From contig OX345636.1 in assembly GCA_947044365.1 (NCBI GenBank), positions 11,427,809 to 11,491,808 on the forward strand: 64,000 nt of DNA, read 5' to 3'. Positions 59,501-64,000 of the stretch are shown here, in pieces. The notes beneath the pieces were generated by a model that saw only the letters and a program-made list of their open reading frames with translations, ran no database searches and was not told the DNA's origin. The position numbers were made by a program, and so were the translations under genes. Position 1 is the first letter of the stretch, and the number at the start of each line of letters is the position of its first letter. The stretch comes from Petrosia ficiformis (Eukaryota > Porifera > Demospongiae > Haplosclerida > Petrosiidae).

Positions 59501-62500
59501 AATACAAAGTCATCTCTGTTTAAGGTCATTTTGTTTTTCTGTATTTCGAACACAGCTTCAACATCATGTATATTATTCTTGCTTAGAATTACTAGTAACA
59601 TGCCTTGATTCTTCATTTTCAGCAAGAATTCATGAAGAATAACATTACCGTGATTAAAAGTAACGATTCCTTCGGCACATTCACCATTCCATAAAGTATA
59701 ATCTGCATCAACAGCTATCACCTTGTAAGTAGTATTAAAAATAGTAGTTCGAATTATTCTCGCAATAAACAGGCCAAAATGTGCATAGCCAATTTGTGTG
59801 AAGGGCATACTGTATTGTTCGTGTGTTTTGCTGTCACTGAATAATTCTGAAATATAGTCTGGAAGCTGTATAATTTTGCTCTTTTCAGGCAAGAGTTTAG
59901 CAGGAAATTTAGCATTACTTGATATAGCTTTGGTTGTTATGATGACAACATCTCTATCTATCCTTAAATCCCTAAACTTATTATAGGTTTCAAGATATTC
60001 CATTGCTTGGTTATTCAATTCTAAGCCGGGAATTATAATTGTAACATCTACAGCTTTTCCAGCAACATATAGAGACTGTAGTGCTTGTTCAAAAGGATAT
60101 ACAATCATTTCATCAACAGAGATCCTGTGATGCCATAGTGCATCTTTGATTATTTCAATACATTCAGGGGAAATGTTGAAGCCTGGAATGACTTCCACTT
60201 TGATTGCTTTCGTAATATCTTTTGTTCTCTCGGCCAAAATGCTTAAGTTATTCGCAACACTATTCATCACATCTTCCACCAGAGATTCACTGATGACTTC
60301 TTTGTCAAACAAGTAGCCGATTTTTAACATTCCCCCATGAATCCAGGATATCATTTCTAAGTCAAATTCCAGGATCTCCTCAGGATGGCGATGGAAATTC
60401 CCATCCTTCAAATCATGCAGCATAACCTCTATCCATGGTGTGTGTTCAAATTTAAAATCGCCACCATTGAATGCTTCCTTATTACTTGCATCGAGGGATC
60501 CTTGAAATACAAACATGATCTTTGGATATGATATTTTTACTTTTCCTGCAGACTTCAATAATCCAAATCCAAGGCCTCGGTTTGGTATTCCATTTAGCAT
60601 CTCAGAAATCAACTTTACTTGACTAACAAAGTCTTTTGTTTTTGGAGTGTCAAGTATAAACGGGAACTTACTGGTGCACCAACCGACAGTATCAGTTGAA
60701 TCCAAGCTTGCCAGTTGTCTACCATGACTTTCAAGGCATATTGCAGTTTTATCTTTACCATGCACTGAAGATAACGCTATACCGAAAGCAGTCAGAAGAA
60801 TTTGCTCGTGAGAACATCCAAGTTTAGTTGCTGTTGATAACAGTAGACTTGCATCTAGTGCTTTGCTAATCCATTTGGCTGATTTAAATCTACCAAGGAT
60901 GTTATGTTGGGAAACAACTCCAGATTCCATGCACTGCTTCTCAATGGCTTTCCAGTAAGAGATTTCTTCAGTGAAGATACCACTGCTGGCTTCTGCATGA
61001 AGGGCTTGGCAAAACGCAGAGAAAGGAAGCATGCTTTTCTGTAGAACAGGTTCACTACTGTCATTTTCACTGAGCTGCTGTAGGGCTGTTGCCAAGTCAT
61101 CTAAGATCTGTTGCCAAGAAACTGTATCAGTTACAGCATGATGAATTGCTATAAGTACATAAACCTGTAGATTGGATTCTTCTTTTTGATTAAGAGGACA
61201 TGAAACAGTTTCTGCTGAGGTAATTATAGCAGCATTCACAAGAATTCCTTTTGAAAGAGAATGGCTTTCTTCTAGTTGTTGGCAAAGAGCAGAAAATGCT
61301 GGTTCACTGCTTAAGTGCTCATGCTCTTTGACAATAAAAACTTCAGTAACCTTCGGTTCATCTGGATCAAGTTCAATAACTTGTTGTTCAGTACCACCAT
61401 CGCTGACTTCAAACTTAGAGTGAAGTGATTGATGTTTTTTCATCACACTTCGCAAAGCTGTCTGTAAGAGTTTAATTTCCAGTTTGCTGTTAAATCTAAG
61501 CAGAGCCGACAGAGCAAAGTGATCAGGATGATTTAGAGGTGGTGACCTATTGAGGTATTCCTCAACAATAGGAGTAGGTTGGAATTTTACATTCTCTTGC
61601 TCATTTGCAAATTGATGCTCCATGTTACCATCATTGCCAGCATTACTCTGAAGTATGGGGACAAGTTTGTTAATGCTAGGATTTTGAAATATATCTGCTA
61701 TAGATATTTTGAATCCTTCATTCCTCATTTTCCTGATGAGGTGAATTGCTTGCAGTGAGTCACCAGATAGGTCCAAGAAGAAATTTTCATCAGGATGGGG
61801 GAGGTGGTTAACAGGTAGAATACCTTGCCAAATTTTTTGTAGTCTTGAGACTGTTGTGGAAATCGAAGTCTCACACATCTGCACATCTGGTTTCTTGCTG
61901 CTGTTTTCATTACCTGCAATTAAATGCTCTATAAATAGTTGTTGTAAGAAAGGAATATTCTTCTTTCCATTTGCATTTGTTGGTGGAGCAGATACATCAA
62001 CCAAAACTTTTGGGATTGATCTTGCTGGTAGGGATTGTGCCAGAGAGGAAGTAAGCATTGGTTTCCAAGATTGGTTAGAAAATGAGCTCTCTGGTTTGAG
62101 CTTTACAGCAGCTCCAAGGTAGGTATGACATTTGTAAACAAAACTACAGACCCAGGCACTTTCTACAAGATGGGTGTTTTCAATAGCATGCTGTATTTCC
62201 AACAAATCTACTCTAATGCCATTAACTTTGGTGGTGTTGCAATCTTTCTTTCTGCCAAAGTAAGCCAGCTCACATATTGGCATCATTTCTACAATATCAT
62301 CAGTTAGTAGCATCTGTTCACCTGGTCTTCCCCAGCACGCAGCAGCAAAACATTTCCTTCTGTTAGCTACTTTAGTTGGTCCAGATCCAACGAAGTCTGA
62401 GCAAAGACATCTACCTCCGATACTGAGGGTTCCCTTCCCTCCAACTGGTACAGATTTAAAGTTATCCCCTACAACAGCAATGGTGACATTATCAATTGGT

Positions 62501-64000
62501 TGACCAATTGAAACAAAGTCTGATTGGTCAAGGGGGAGATCTTCACTAAAAAAGCGTTTTACAACACACCCAACGGTGGCTTCAGTCGGTCCATATTCAT
62601 TCCACACTACAAAGTCACTGCATAATTTGTTTTTCTTCAATTTAGCAAGAAGTGTTGAAGTCAATTCTTCTCCACCAATAATGAAAGTTGAAGCACTTAG
62701 AGGTAGTTTAGTTACAGACAGTATTACATCCAGCTGAAGTGGGGAAAGTTTCATTGTTGTTATGTGTGTACATGCAATCATTGCTAAATATGATTCCTGG
62801 AAATTTTTGAAGAAGAGAATGGTACTTCCACTTAATAAGGGAGGGAAGATGCTCGTTAATGTAAAGTCGAAGGTAAGAGGTGAAAACATTGGTATCGTTA
62901 CTGTATCATCAAATTTGTATGCTGTTTTTGCCCAGGTTACATAGTTAAGCAAAGCTACTTGACCAATGATAACACCTCTTGGTAGCCCAGTAGTTCCAGA
63001 CGTGTACAGTATATATACTTCATCATGAAGATTGATTTCAGTTGCCAACTCGTACACAGTTCGATGTAAGTCATCCGTACTTCTATATTTCGACTCCAAT
63101 GAGTTTTTAACATCATTAAGTGCATATGTCCCGAATTCTTCAATCTCATTAGGAAATCTGTCAATGCTGCTAGACTTTGTGAAGAGTGCATCATATCTAA
63201 ATTTGGTTAGTTCATTAGCTATAGAATAAATCTTTCTCGAGCATGACACTTTCTTTAATGTAGCGGAAGAGTGACACAAATAACGAATAAACTTCCTTGA
63301 TAAAAAAAGCTCGTTATGCCATTCGGTTTTTACCCTATGTTTAGGATGAGCATCCTTGAATGTCTTTAGTGAAATTATGAGCTCCTCTTGCAAATCTTGA
63401 TCCATTATATCTCCTATAAAGATAACTCCATTTTCACTGAGTAATTCTTCACATGCATTAAAAACTCTATGCAGATAGCTATGTCCAGGAAAGCAATGTA
63501 CGACACTGTTCATAATGATAATATCAAATTTGTGATGATGGAACACCTGACTAACTTGATCAGCTGGTATACAAGACAATTCAACATTACCCACTTCTTT
63601 GTGAAGTAGTTTCTTCTCCAGTCGTTTGATCATCTGCTCAGAAAGATCAGTTGCAAAGTAATAACCAACAAGTGGACAAATTGCCTGTGTGGTTAGCCCA
63701 GATGCACAGCCGATTTCAAGCACTTTACATGCGGGACTTAGATATTTGTGGAGTTTCTCAGAAACATTCTTAGTGTACTCGTTCATTTCTTCTATGCTCA
63801 AATGCTGGCCTGTGTAGGAGCTCTTCCAGCCACCACCTTCAATGTCATCCTCTGCATTTGAAGCTACACAATTCCATAGTTCTTTATCCATCAGAGGAAC
63901 CCCAAAAGCATCCTCTTGAAGTTCTTGGAAGTCATCACCATCAACACAAAGTATCATCTTAACAGATGGACATGCCCACTGCAGGCAATTCGCTAGAGCT
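50584..64000 (-). CDS. Giant hybrid NRPS-PKS with FkbH, epimerase and C-terminal AT (5' partial)
   Basis: One uninterrupted frame covers more than 4,470 codons, from the right edge (still open at 63999) to TGA at 50584-50586, with no intron. Residues below count from Met at 63957; that Met is not the start, because the frame continues upstream as 'LQWACPSVK'. Domain order: adenylation (A1) split by a methyltransferase, PCP, epimerase, FkbH (HAD plus GNAT-like), PCP, condensation, A2, PCP, ketosynthase, C-methyltransferase, ACP, malonyltransferase-type AT. No thioesterase, reductase, KR, DH or ER is present. It should act as a cytosolic assembly line making a peptide-polyketide after phosphopantetheinylation. 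Base composition resembles its surroundings. It lies on the same strand as receptor copies B and C. All catalytic motifs that I checked are intact, which argues for function. Family-level assignment is strong; product prediction is inference. Confidence 0.93.
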   Translation of the reverse strand, partial: ALANCLQWACPSVKMILCVDGDDFQELQEDAFGVPLMDKELWNCVASNAEDDIEGGGWKSSYTGQHLSIEEMNEYTKNVSEKLHKYLSPACKVLEIGCASGLTTQAICPLVGYYFATDLSEQMIKRLEKKLLHKEVGNVELSCIPADQVSQVFHHHKFDIIIMNSVVHCFPGHSYLHRVFNACEELLSENGVIFIGDIMDQDLQEELIISLKTFKDAHPKHRVKTEWHNELFLSRKFIRYLCHSSATLKKVSCSRKIYSIANELTKFRYDALFTKSSSIDRFPNEIEEFGTYALNDVKNSLESKYRSTDDLHRTVYELATEINLHDEVYILYTSGTTGLPRGVIIGQVALLNYVTWAKTAYKFDDTVTIPMFSPLTFDFTLTSIFPPLLSGSTILFFKNFQESYLAMIACTHITTMKLSPLQLDVILSVTKLPLSASTFIIGGEELTSTLLAKLKKNKLCSDFVVWNEYGPTEATVGCVVKRFFSEDLPLDQSDFVSIGQPIDNVTIAVVGDNFKSVPVGGKGTLSIGGRCLCSDFVGSGPTKVANRRKCFAAACWGRPGEQMLLTDDIVEMMPICELAYFGRKKDCNTTKVNGIRVDLLEIQHAIENTHLVESAWVCSFVYKCHTYLGAAVKLKPESSFSNQSWKPMLTSSLAQSLPARSIPKVLVDVSAPPTNANGKKNIPFLQQLFIEHLIAGNENSSKKPDVQMCETSISTTVSRLQKIWQGILPVNHLPHPDENFFLDLSGDSLQAIHLIRKMRNEGFKISIADIFQNPSINKLVPILQSNAGNDGNMEHQFANEQENVKFQPTPIVEEYLNRSPPLNHPDHFALSALLRFNSKLEIKLLQTALRSVMKKHQSLHSKFEVSDGGTEQQVIELDPDEPKVTEVFIVKEHEHLSSEPAFSALCQQLEESHSLSKGILVNAAIITSAETVSCPLNQKEESNLQVYVLIAIHHAVTDTVSWQQILDDLATALQQLSENDSSEPVLQKSMLPFSAFCQALHAEASSGIFTEEISYWKAIEKQCMESGVVSQHNILGRFKSAKWISKALDASLLLSTATKLGCSHEQILLTAFGIALSSVHGKDKTAICLESHGRQLASLDSTDTVGWCTSKFPFILDTPKTKDFVSQVKLISEMLNGIPNRGLGFGLLKSAGKVKISYPKIMFVFQGSLDASNKEAFNGGDFKFEHTPWIEVMLHDLKDGNFHRHPEEILEFDLEMISWIHGGMLKIGYLFDKEVISESLVEDVMNSVANNLSILAERTKDITKAIKVEVIPGFNISPECIEIIKDALWHHRISVDEMIVYPFEQALQSLYVAGKAVDVTIIIPGLELNNQAMEYLETYNKFRDLRIDRDVVIITTKAISSNAKFPAKLLPEKSKIIQLPDYISELFSDSKTHEQYSMPFTQIGYAHFGLFIARIIRTTIFNTTYKVIAVDADYTLWNGECAEGIVTFNHGNVILHEFLLKMKNQGMLLVILSKNNIHDVEAVFEIQKNKMTLNRDDFVFISANWEQKATNIMHVSQLLNLGLDTFVFIDDSSLECETMIESHPEVFTLQFPSEQQLVSPLLDSLWLLDKMCVTSESINRTEMYKSEFARQKEVKNIENGDSSATTFKLLELLLQWEMKLTLCKTTVASLKHNEKLFKRATELLHRTTQFKLNNVNIKLNDARDEDYCWLISLEDQHGSYGIISVVLLSKCANNLFVNEWVLSCRALGREVERRILYEITNEAKSNCLQLAVNQTGRNIPCLEFLKSLNVECSGLSLMYITVDSFNLPTSVEKIHQIQYLADLDEFSENVYPVEVLVESHGKLALTSAHCVMGFREVNQWIDTVWSSSQKQQSIQHDMFPIIPPCEYLIKDDLKHVDGEILDRQLCLKLAWMEVLHIKWEPEDSVNFFTCGGNSFFAVFLVSKLQRICGIDISIMDLLQNPIYSDFKAIVLHAKITREDKKEVRQLNEKIVSLSTAQQRMVMMQLSAPDSTAYVETISCFTRNRINSQDILKDLVKEHPILKSRIEIDTQSQRYIMILNDEGECAYAVQPEVVEDMETAADFLRRSIPSIDILSTPLAIFRHLKAGDFSILVLHIHHMIIDDITLKHISQDLLKLMGESSLKRNAVANSASFASFITSEDSYFRSSKYDIDGKFWKDMFATLPPDVNLAILPKTVSTWSDTNIYSAMNCCKCIPPETVEEITSYCNALAVTQFQFYLSCTSLVVQRYLGVNEITFAIPVTTRTDIYQYTDGLFVNTVLFRIVVDPSMTLREYIKTVAESWLKTLSHSQYPLDQVTNRLWKEHGKGANSFCCVMFNYSTCCKYENELKVHSKHAKMPLSLDIIYNEEESIVELQTEWAVELVNDEIAVRLTDGIVKMYSKALKATDSKLLDIDSLSPLEHELLKSFNSSHDAYNPKGNMLIFKAFEEHVVQNPDAISVICNNTLLSYNQLNEMANRIAHGLYKYVDTTSLKSKPVVIVMNKNEYVIASILGIWKAGGHFLPVALSNQNCLQDIFERSVPAAVLFNVQLDSISSIVKNFQTCPMLDVKELTKDPSEDFQVMLMTSEDDLAYIIQTSGSTGTPKQCKISHKSLGCIANAWKEEYKMNTFKVNVLQWAPLSFDVFVGDVTRALVCAQGQLVMCPDMYRLDVPYIINLIKKHKITMSEVTPQFGLQLVENASIGDLDSLKLLILGSDILHCHLYERVKGLLRKDQRLINSYGMTEATIDSSFFEGDHLPKTRSGAVPIGKPLPGVNFHILDSKTLQVCPIGTIGELCISGPVLGKGDVELVPVKHLQCYALMTGDAACWLPSGNVELLGRLDNMVKLRGFRISTAEIENQLVKSINGIKDTCVVPMTSGDDSGIQFLCAFVVPNVNCNECNLDRQTVCNQLKLPYYMLPDIVHIIDEIPLTAHGKVNHRALPKVSEVLVTKPEIKTTNCSQYSATSTLKELFAEAMGMSDSNQIHSELTFMEQGGHSLILIHFSSLIKQKTTFNVGIADIFSHPSITSLAGYICNENTKIETDDYQPVEGEFDGNTESQNLDDVAITGLGLRLPGGIMSLSQLWEVLERGSDLIRNFPESRRNDVISCLSSYDAKKLSEADTFQGAFLEKIDHFDHHFFKIAPGEAKFMSPEQRLFLHVATEALAEGTKLSEIKGSKIGVFVGSSEIGYSQLNHPDEAVCVSGLMPGMIATRIAYQWDLKGPTMLIDTACSSSLIALKEACESIKRNECESALVGGVSLVLYPAKTGIFGKTSILSSDFHCRPFDKDACGTAVGEGVLCLHVEPLKNALGRKKHIYGIVKGIASNSVGHGNGITAPTCSSQQIVIQEALKAAKLKQSDVSFVESHGTGTKLGDRIEIAALASVFKSNKLPVGSVKSMFGHLDSAAGLLGVFKVLASLLSKQLAPTANFKAANAELVKSSLFVPTETILWKESETGVRVAGVSSFGLTGTNCHAIISEHSSQVHIDEIELNSYPLLICGNSIEQVRKQISLHNTLLQLTIQKTKSNTLASLCLTVAHRLKDLAEVKIGHNQWRLVIMAKCPVQISHIMNNISASDNTDILLQLAKVRNDIYLYCPKQHKLTHTIHAVDHYLMNGQIDIENLFSNNHCQIDSALGVTIAMYSESRHWLDTTSKVIDTNSEGLYDLLQRKVWETRELVKTLPLGPTQELHEFQNKFCTSIIIKYFLCTDLSEYLQKSKMITFRDAFSLSGMITKYEKLFFVMIRELLINNLVIATGWDDTIHCLNSFQFNCQHVLNTEPEVIAKYTIEKYPSWADCFRFPLYCSKNLKLVLQGEMSPLSVIYPKGDLNFMYQFDKLGDLLGDVYYNMYMQLIAAYAKQLSNRGKTVRVLEVGAGVGHVTRQLLPKLRDVPNIEYWFTDLGKSFVEHAKLLFCDYLYMMRFSTFDITKSAPNQGLYGSFDIVISYNVIHTTQSIMESVMNLKSCLGTDGTLFIIESAKNETWATLAWGILDGWWFFKDYDLRPAEPMMEPEKWEIVLGKAGFGSFVSCPFDKYERSHVEKFLFICSSKKLNENAHSDLPKLGWWETDAHHFDPVKKYNELDDGEKDTDTEGLIIDRGAIQKELKRIWHEVLGVDVIEPNDDFNSLGGESLLAIQMMNLVHVRIGYQLEIADTYGYPTLQALANYIADGMEELTESNESSTLSRSLNSGVNSQQILTGVSKTASISHKMEEEPSLLMFPGQGAQKVGMIRNMKGVPEAEAIFRRGEQVLGYNVLEICLKDSFEVEEKLKSTEFVQVSLLTGCIAKLEQLKIERPDILRKVTHVAGLSVGEFAALVYVNAMSFEDALRLVQLRGKVMEDEVKQSFTGMVSVFGPTLEQLQAFLDHSFPRMQISTFLADNQHTVAGTEEDCDALIDSLLHTEHKQQLTVIDVRKLRVAGAFHSSYMKKAAEKVDPVIDMVQFLKPSIPIIMNVYGQIVVTPDEIKSSLKEQLVSPVQWKQSMLTAFESGVRSFIEVAPSRVLSSIAKKRISECKDCSVDFIVV
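50593..51516 (-). other. C-terminal malonyl-CoA transferase (AT, FabD-like)
   Basis: Residues about 4148-4455. 'FPGQGAQKVGM' (4154-4164), 'GLSVGE' with active Ser 4243, 'LRGKVM' with R4269, and 'GAFHS' with H4356 are present. The motif set resembles stand-alone malonyl-CoA:ACP transferases. Its position after the ACP, at the extreme C-terminus, differs from the usual KS-AT order. The protein ends 18 residues beyond the last recognisable strand, with no release domain. Confidence 0.87.
51643..51855 (-). other. Acyl carrier protein
   Basis: Residues about 4035-4105. 'DDFNSLGGESLLAIQMMNLV' has the attachment Ser at 4066. Confidence 0.87.
52003..52770 (-). other. PKS C-methyltransferase domain
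   Basis: Residues about 3730-3985. SAM motif 'VLEVGAGVG' (3806-3814), 'FDIVISYNVIHTT' and 'LDGWWFF' (3927-3933) fit the C-methyltransferases of reducing and hybrid synthases, which methylate the alpha carbon of the beta-keto intermediate. Confidence 0.85.
53698..54951 (-). other. Ketosynthase domain
   Basis: Residues about 3003-3420. It starts 'DVAITGLGLRLPGG'. The active Cys is in 'DTACSSSL' (C3171), His in 'ESHGTGTKLGD' (H3306), and Lys/His in 'VKSMFGHLDSAAG' (K3336, H3341). All catalytic residues are present. The following linker (to about 3700) contains 'VDHYLMNGQIDIENLF', a normal post-AT type linker, but no AT domain between KS and methyltransferase. Confidence 0.92.
55018..55245 (-). 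other. Peptidyl carrier protein 3
   Basis: Residues about 2905-2980. 'FMEQGGHSLILIH' has the attachment Ser at 2938. Confidence 0.87.
55288..56835 (-). other. NRPS domain A2
   Basis: Residues about 2375-2890. A3 is 'QTSGSTGTPKQ' (last Gly replaced by Gln), A5 'NSYGMTEAT', A7 'LMTGDAACWL', A8 'GRLDNMVKLRGFRISTAEIE' and A10 'LTAHGKVNHRAL'. The by-eye code, from D2585, V2586, G2589, E2629, L2653, L2655, S2681, I2689, D2690 and K2876, is DVGELLSIDK. Eight of ten positions match the ornithine code DVGEIGSIDK. The transfer of bacterial codes to this protein is uncertain. Confidence 0.84.
56908..58170 (-). other. Condensation domain
   Basis: Residues about 1930-2350. 'SLSTAQQRM' (C1), 'HHMIIDD' (2062-2068, catalytic second His and Asp) and 'DGLFVNTVLFR' (from 2216) are typical. 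The Gly after the motif's first Asp is replaced by Asp. It should join the unit on the upstream carrier to the amino acid on PCP3. Confidence 0.86.
58213..58440 (-). other. Carrier protein 2 (follows FkbH)
   Basis: Residues about 1840-1915. 'FFTCGGNSFFAVFLV' carries the attachment Ser at 1880. There is no condensation domain between the epimerase and this carrier. Confidence 0.85.
58663..60210 (-). other. FkbH domain (HAD phosphatase/glyceryl transferase plus GNAT-like part)
   Basis: Residues about 1250-1765. The HAD nucleophile motif is 'VDADYTLWNGECAEG', with D1417 and D1419. 'VILSKNN' (1456-1462), 'NWEQKATNI' with K1494, and 'FIDDSSLE' with D1516/D1517 complete the active site. The region 1600-1760 ('HRTTQFKLN', 'CRALGREVERRIL') matches the C-terminal acyltransferase-like half. 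Known FkbH domains take 1,3-bisphosphoglycerate and load a D-glyceryl group on a carrier protein, here presumably PCP2, which follows directly. Confidence 0.88.
60223..61584 (-). other. Epimerization domain
   Basis: Residues about 792-1245. Motifs are of E type rather than plain C type: 'HHAVTDTVSW' (939-948), 'ESHGR' (1076-1080, with the catalytic Glu), 'VGWCTSKFP' (1091-1099), 'GLGFGLLK' (1128-1135) and 'FVFQG' (1149-1153). It follows A1-PCP1 as in bacterial A-PCP-E initiation modules, so it should convert the PCP1-bound residue to the D form. Confidence 0.87.
61648..61851 (-). other. Peptidyl carrier protein 1
   Basis: Residues about 703-770. The motif 'DENFFLDLSGDSLQAIHLI' has the phosphopantetheine Ser at 734 (SGDSL in place of GGDSL). 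Confidence 0.88.
61888..64000 (-). other. NRPS domain A1: adenylation domain interrupted by methyltransferase
   Basis: The core motif A3 is 'YTSGTTGLPRG' (residues 318-328), A5 'NEYGPTEATVG' (453-463) and A7-like 'LLTDD' (550-554). A8 begins with 'GRKKD' (568) and A10 is 'NANGKK' (661-666). Just before A3, where the N-terminal subdomain should be continuous, there is a methyltransferase; the frame upstream ('PSVKMILCVDGDDF') looks like the part preceding A3. The by-eye ten-residue code, from D364, F365, T368, K403, I426, G428, E454, V462, G463 and K665, is DFTKIGEVGK. This is close to the asparagine code DLTKLGEVGK. Confidence 0.82.
63223..63780 (-). other. Methyltransferase inserted in A1
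   Basis: Residues about 60-245. The SAM-binding motif I is 'VLEIGCASG' (79-87), followed by 'FATDLSEQM' and 'FDIIIMNSVVHCFPG'. Methyltransferases placed between A2 and A3 are known in some bacterial interrupted adenylation domains, where side-chain methylation has been described. Whether this one acts on N, O or a side chain cannot be told. Confidence 0.8.

Noticed and set aside
50584..64000. Possibility that the synthase is two or more separate genes
   Set aside because: The frame is continuous with no stop and no plausible terminator or start between domains.

Overview
The window is eukaryotic and animal-like. It is AT-rich, with GT-AG introns. Three related multi-exon genes encode tandem immunoglobulin (Ig) and fibronectin type III (FN3) domains, almost all on symmetric phase 1-1 exons, which is a metazoan exon-shuffling signature. 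Exon architecture, short AT-rich introns and repeat content fit a demosponge. That placement is my inference; nothing in the window proves the species.

Layout. (1) Bases 1-19650 and 20637-35632 are two arms of a very large inverted duplication with a 986-base spacer; the left arm runs off the window. Each arm carries one copy of the same receptor gene, tail to tail: copy A (+, 5' end outside the window) and copy B (-, complete from signal peptide at 36615 to stop at 20836). The predicted product of about 2.7 thousand residues is: signal peptide, two Ig-like domains, one FN3, fourteen Ig, five FN3, a Cys-containing membrane-proximal domain, one transmembrane helix, and a short tyrosine-rich cytoplasmic tail. 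(2) A third, diverged and 5'-truncated copy, C (-), lies at 39643-46888. A decayed fourth fragment (one Ig exon plus intron) sits in the spacer. All copies carry lesions, at different places: A has a lost Ig exon, a frameshift, a stop, and a transposon replacing the transmembrane segment; B has a frameshift, a lost splice acceptor with a 13-base deletion, and a stop; C has at least four. (3) The left arm was invaded by a short DNA-transposon family with TIRs, itself invaded by a reverse-transcriptase element (4319-7706) and accompanied by a second copy. A 370-base hairpin repeat occurs twice in tandem at 9759-10500.

(4) 46.9-50.6 kb is mostly non-coding: a small TIR element, a decayed Ty3/gypsy gag-protease relic and some candidate exons. 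(5) 50584 to the right edge is one uninterrupted open reading frame of more than 13.4 kb (-) for a giant hybrid nonribosomal peptide synthetase/polyketide synthase. Domain order: A (interrupted by a methyltransferase) - PCP - epimerase - FkbH - PCP - C - A - PCP - KS - C-methyltransferase - ACP - AT. All catalytic motifs that I checked are intact. By-eye specificity codes suggest Asn-like and Orn-like substrates, plus a glyceryl unit from FkbH and a C-methylated malonate extension.

The synthase is the most interesting item: an intronless, apparently functional assembly-line gene within a few kb of intron-rich animal receptor genes. The inverted duplication and its independently decaying receptor copies are the second.
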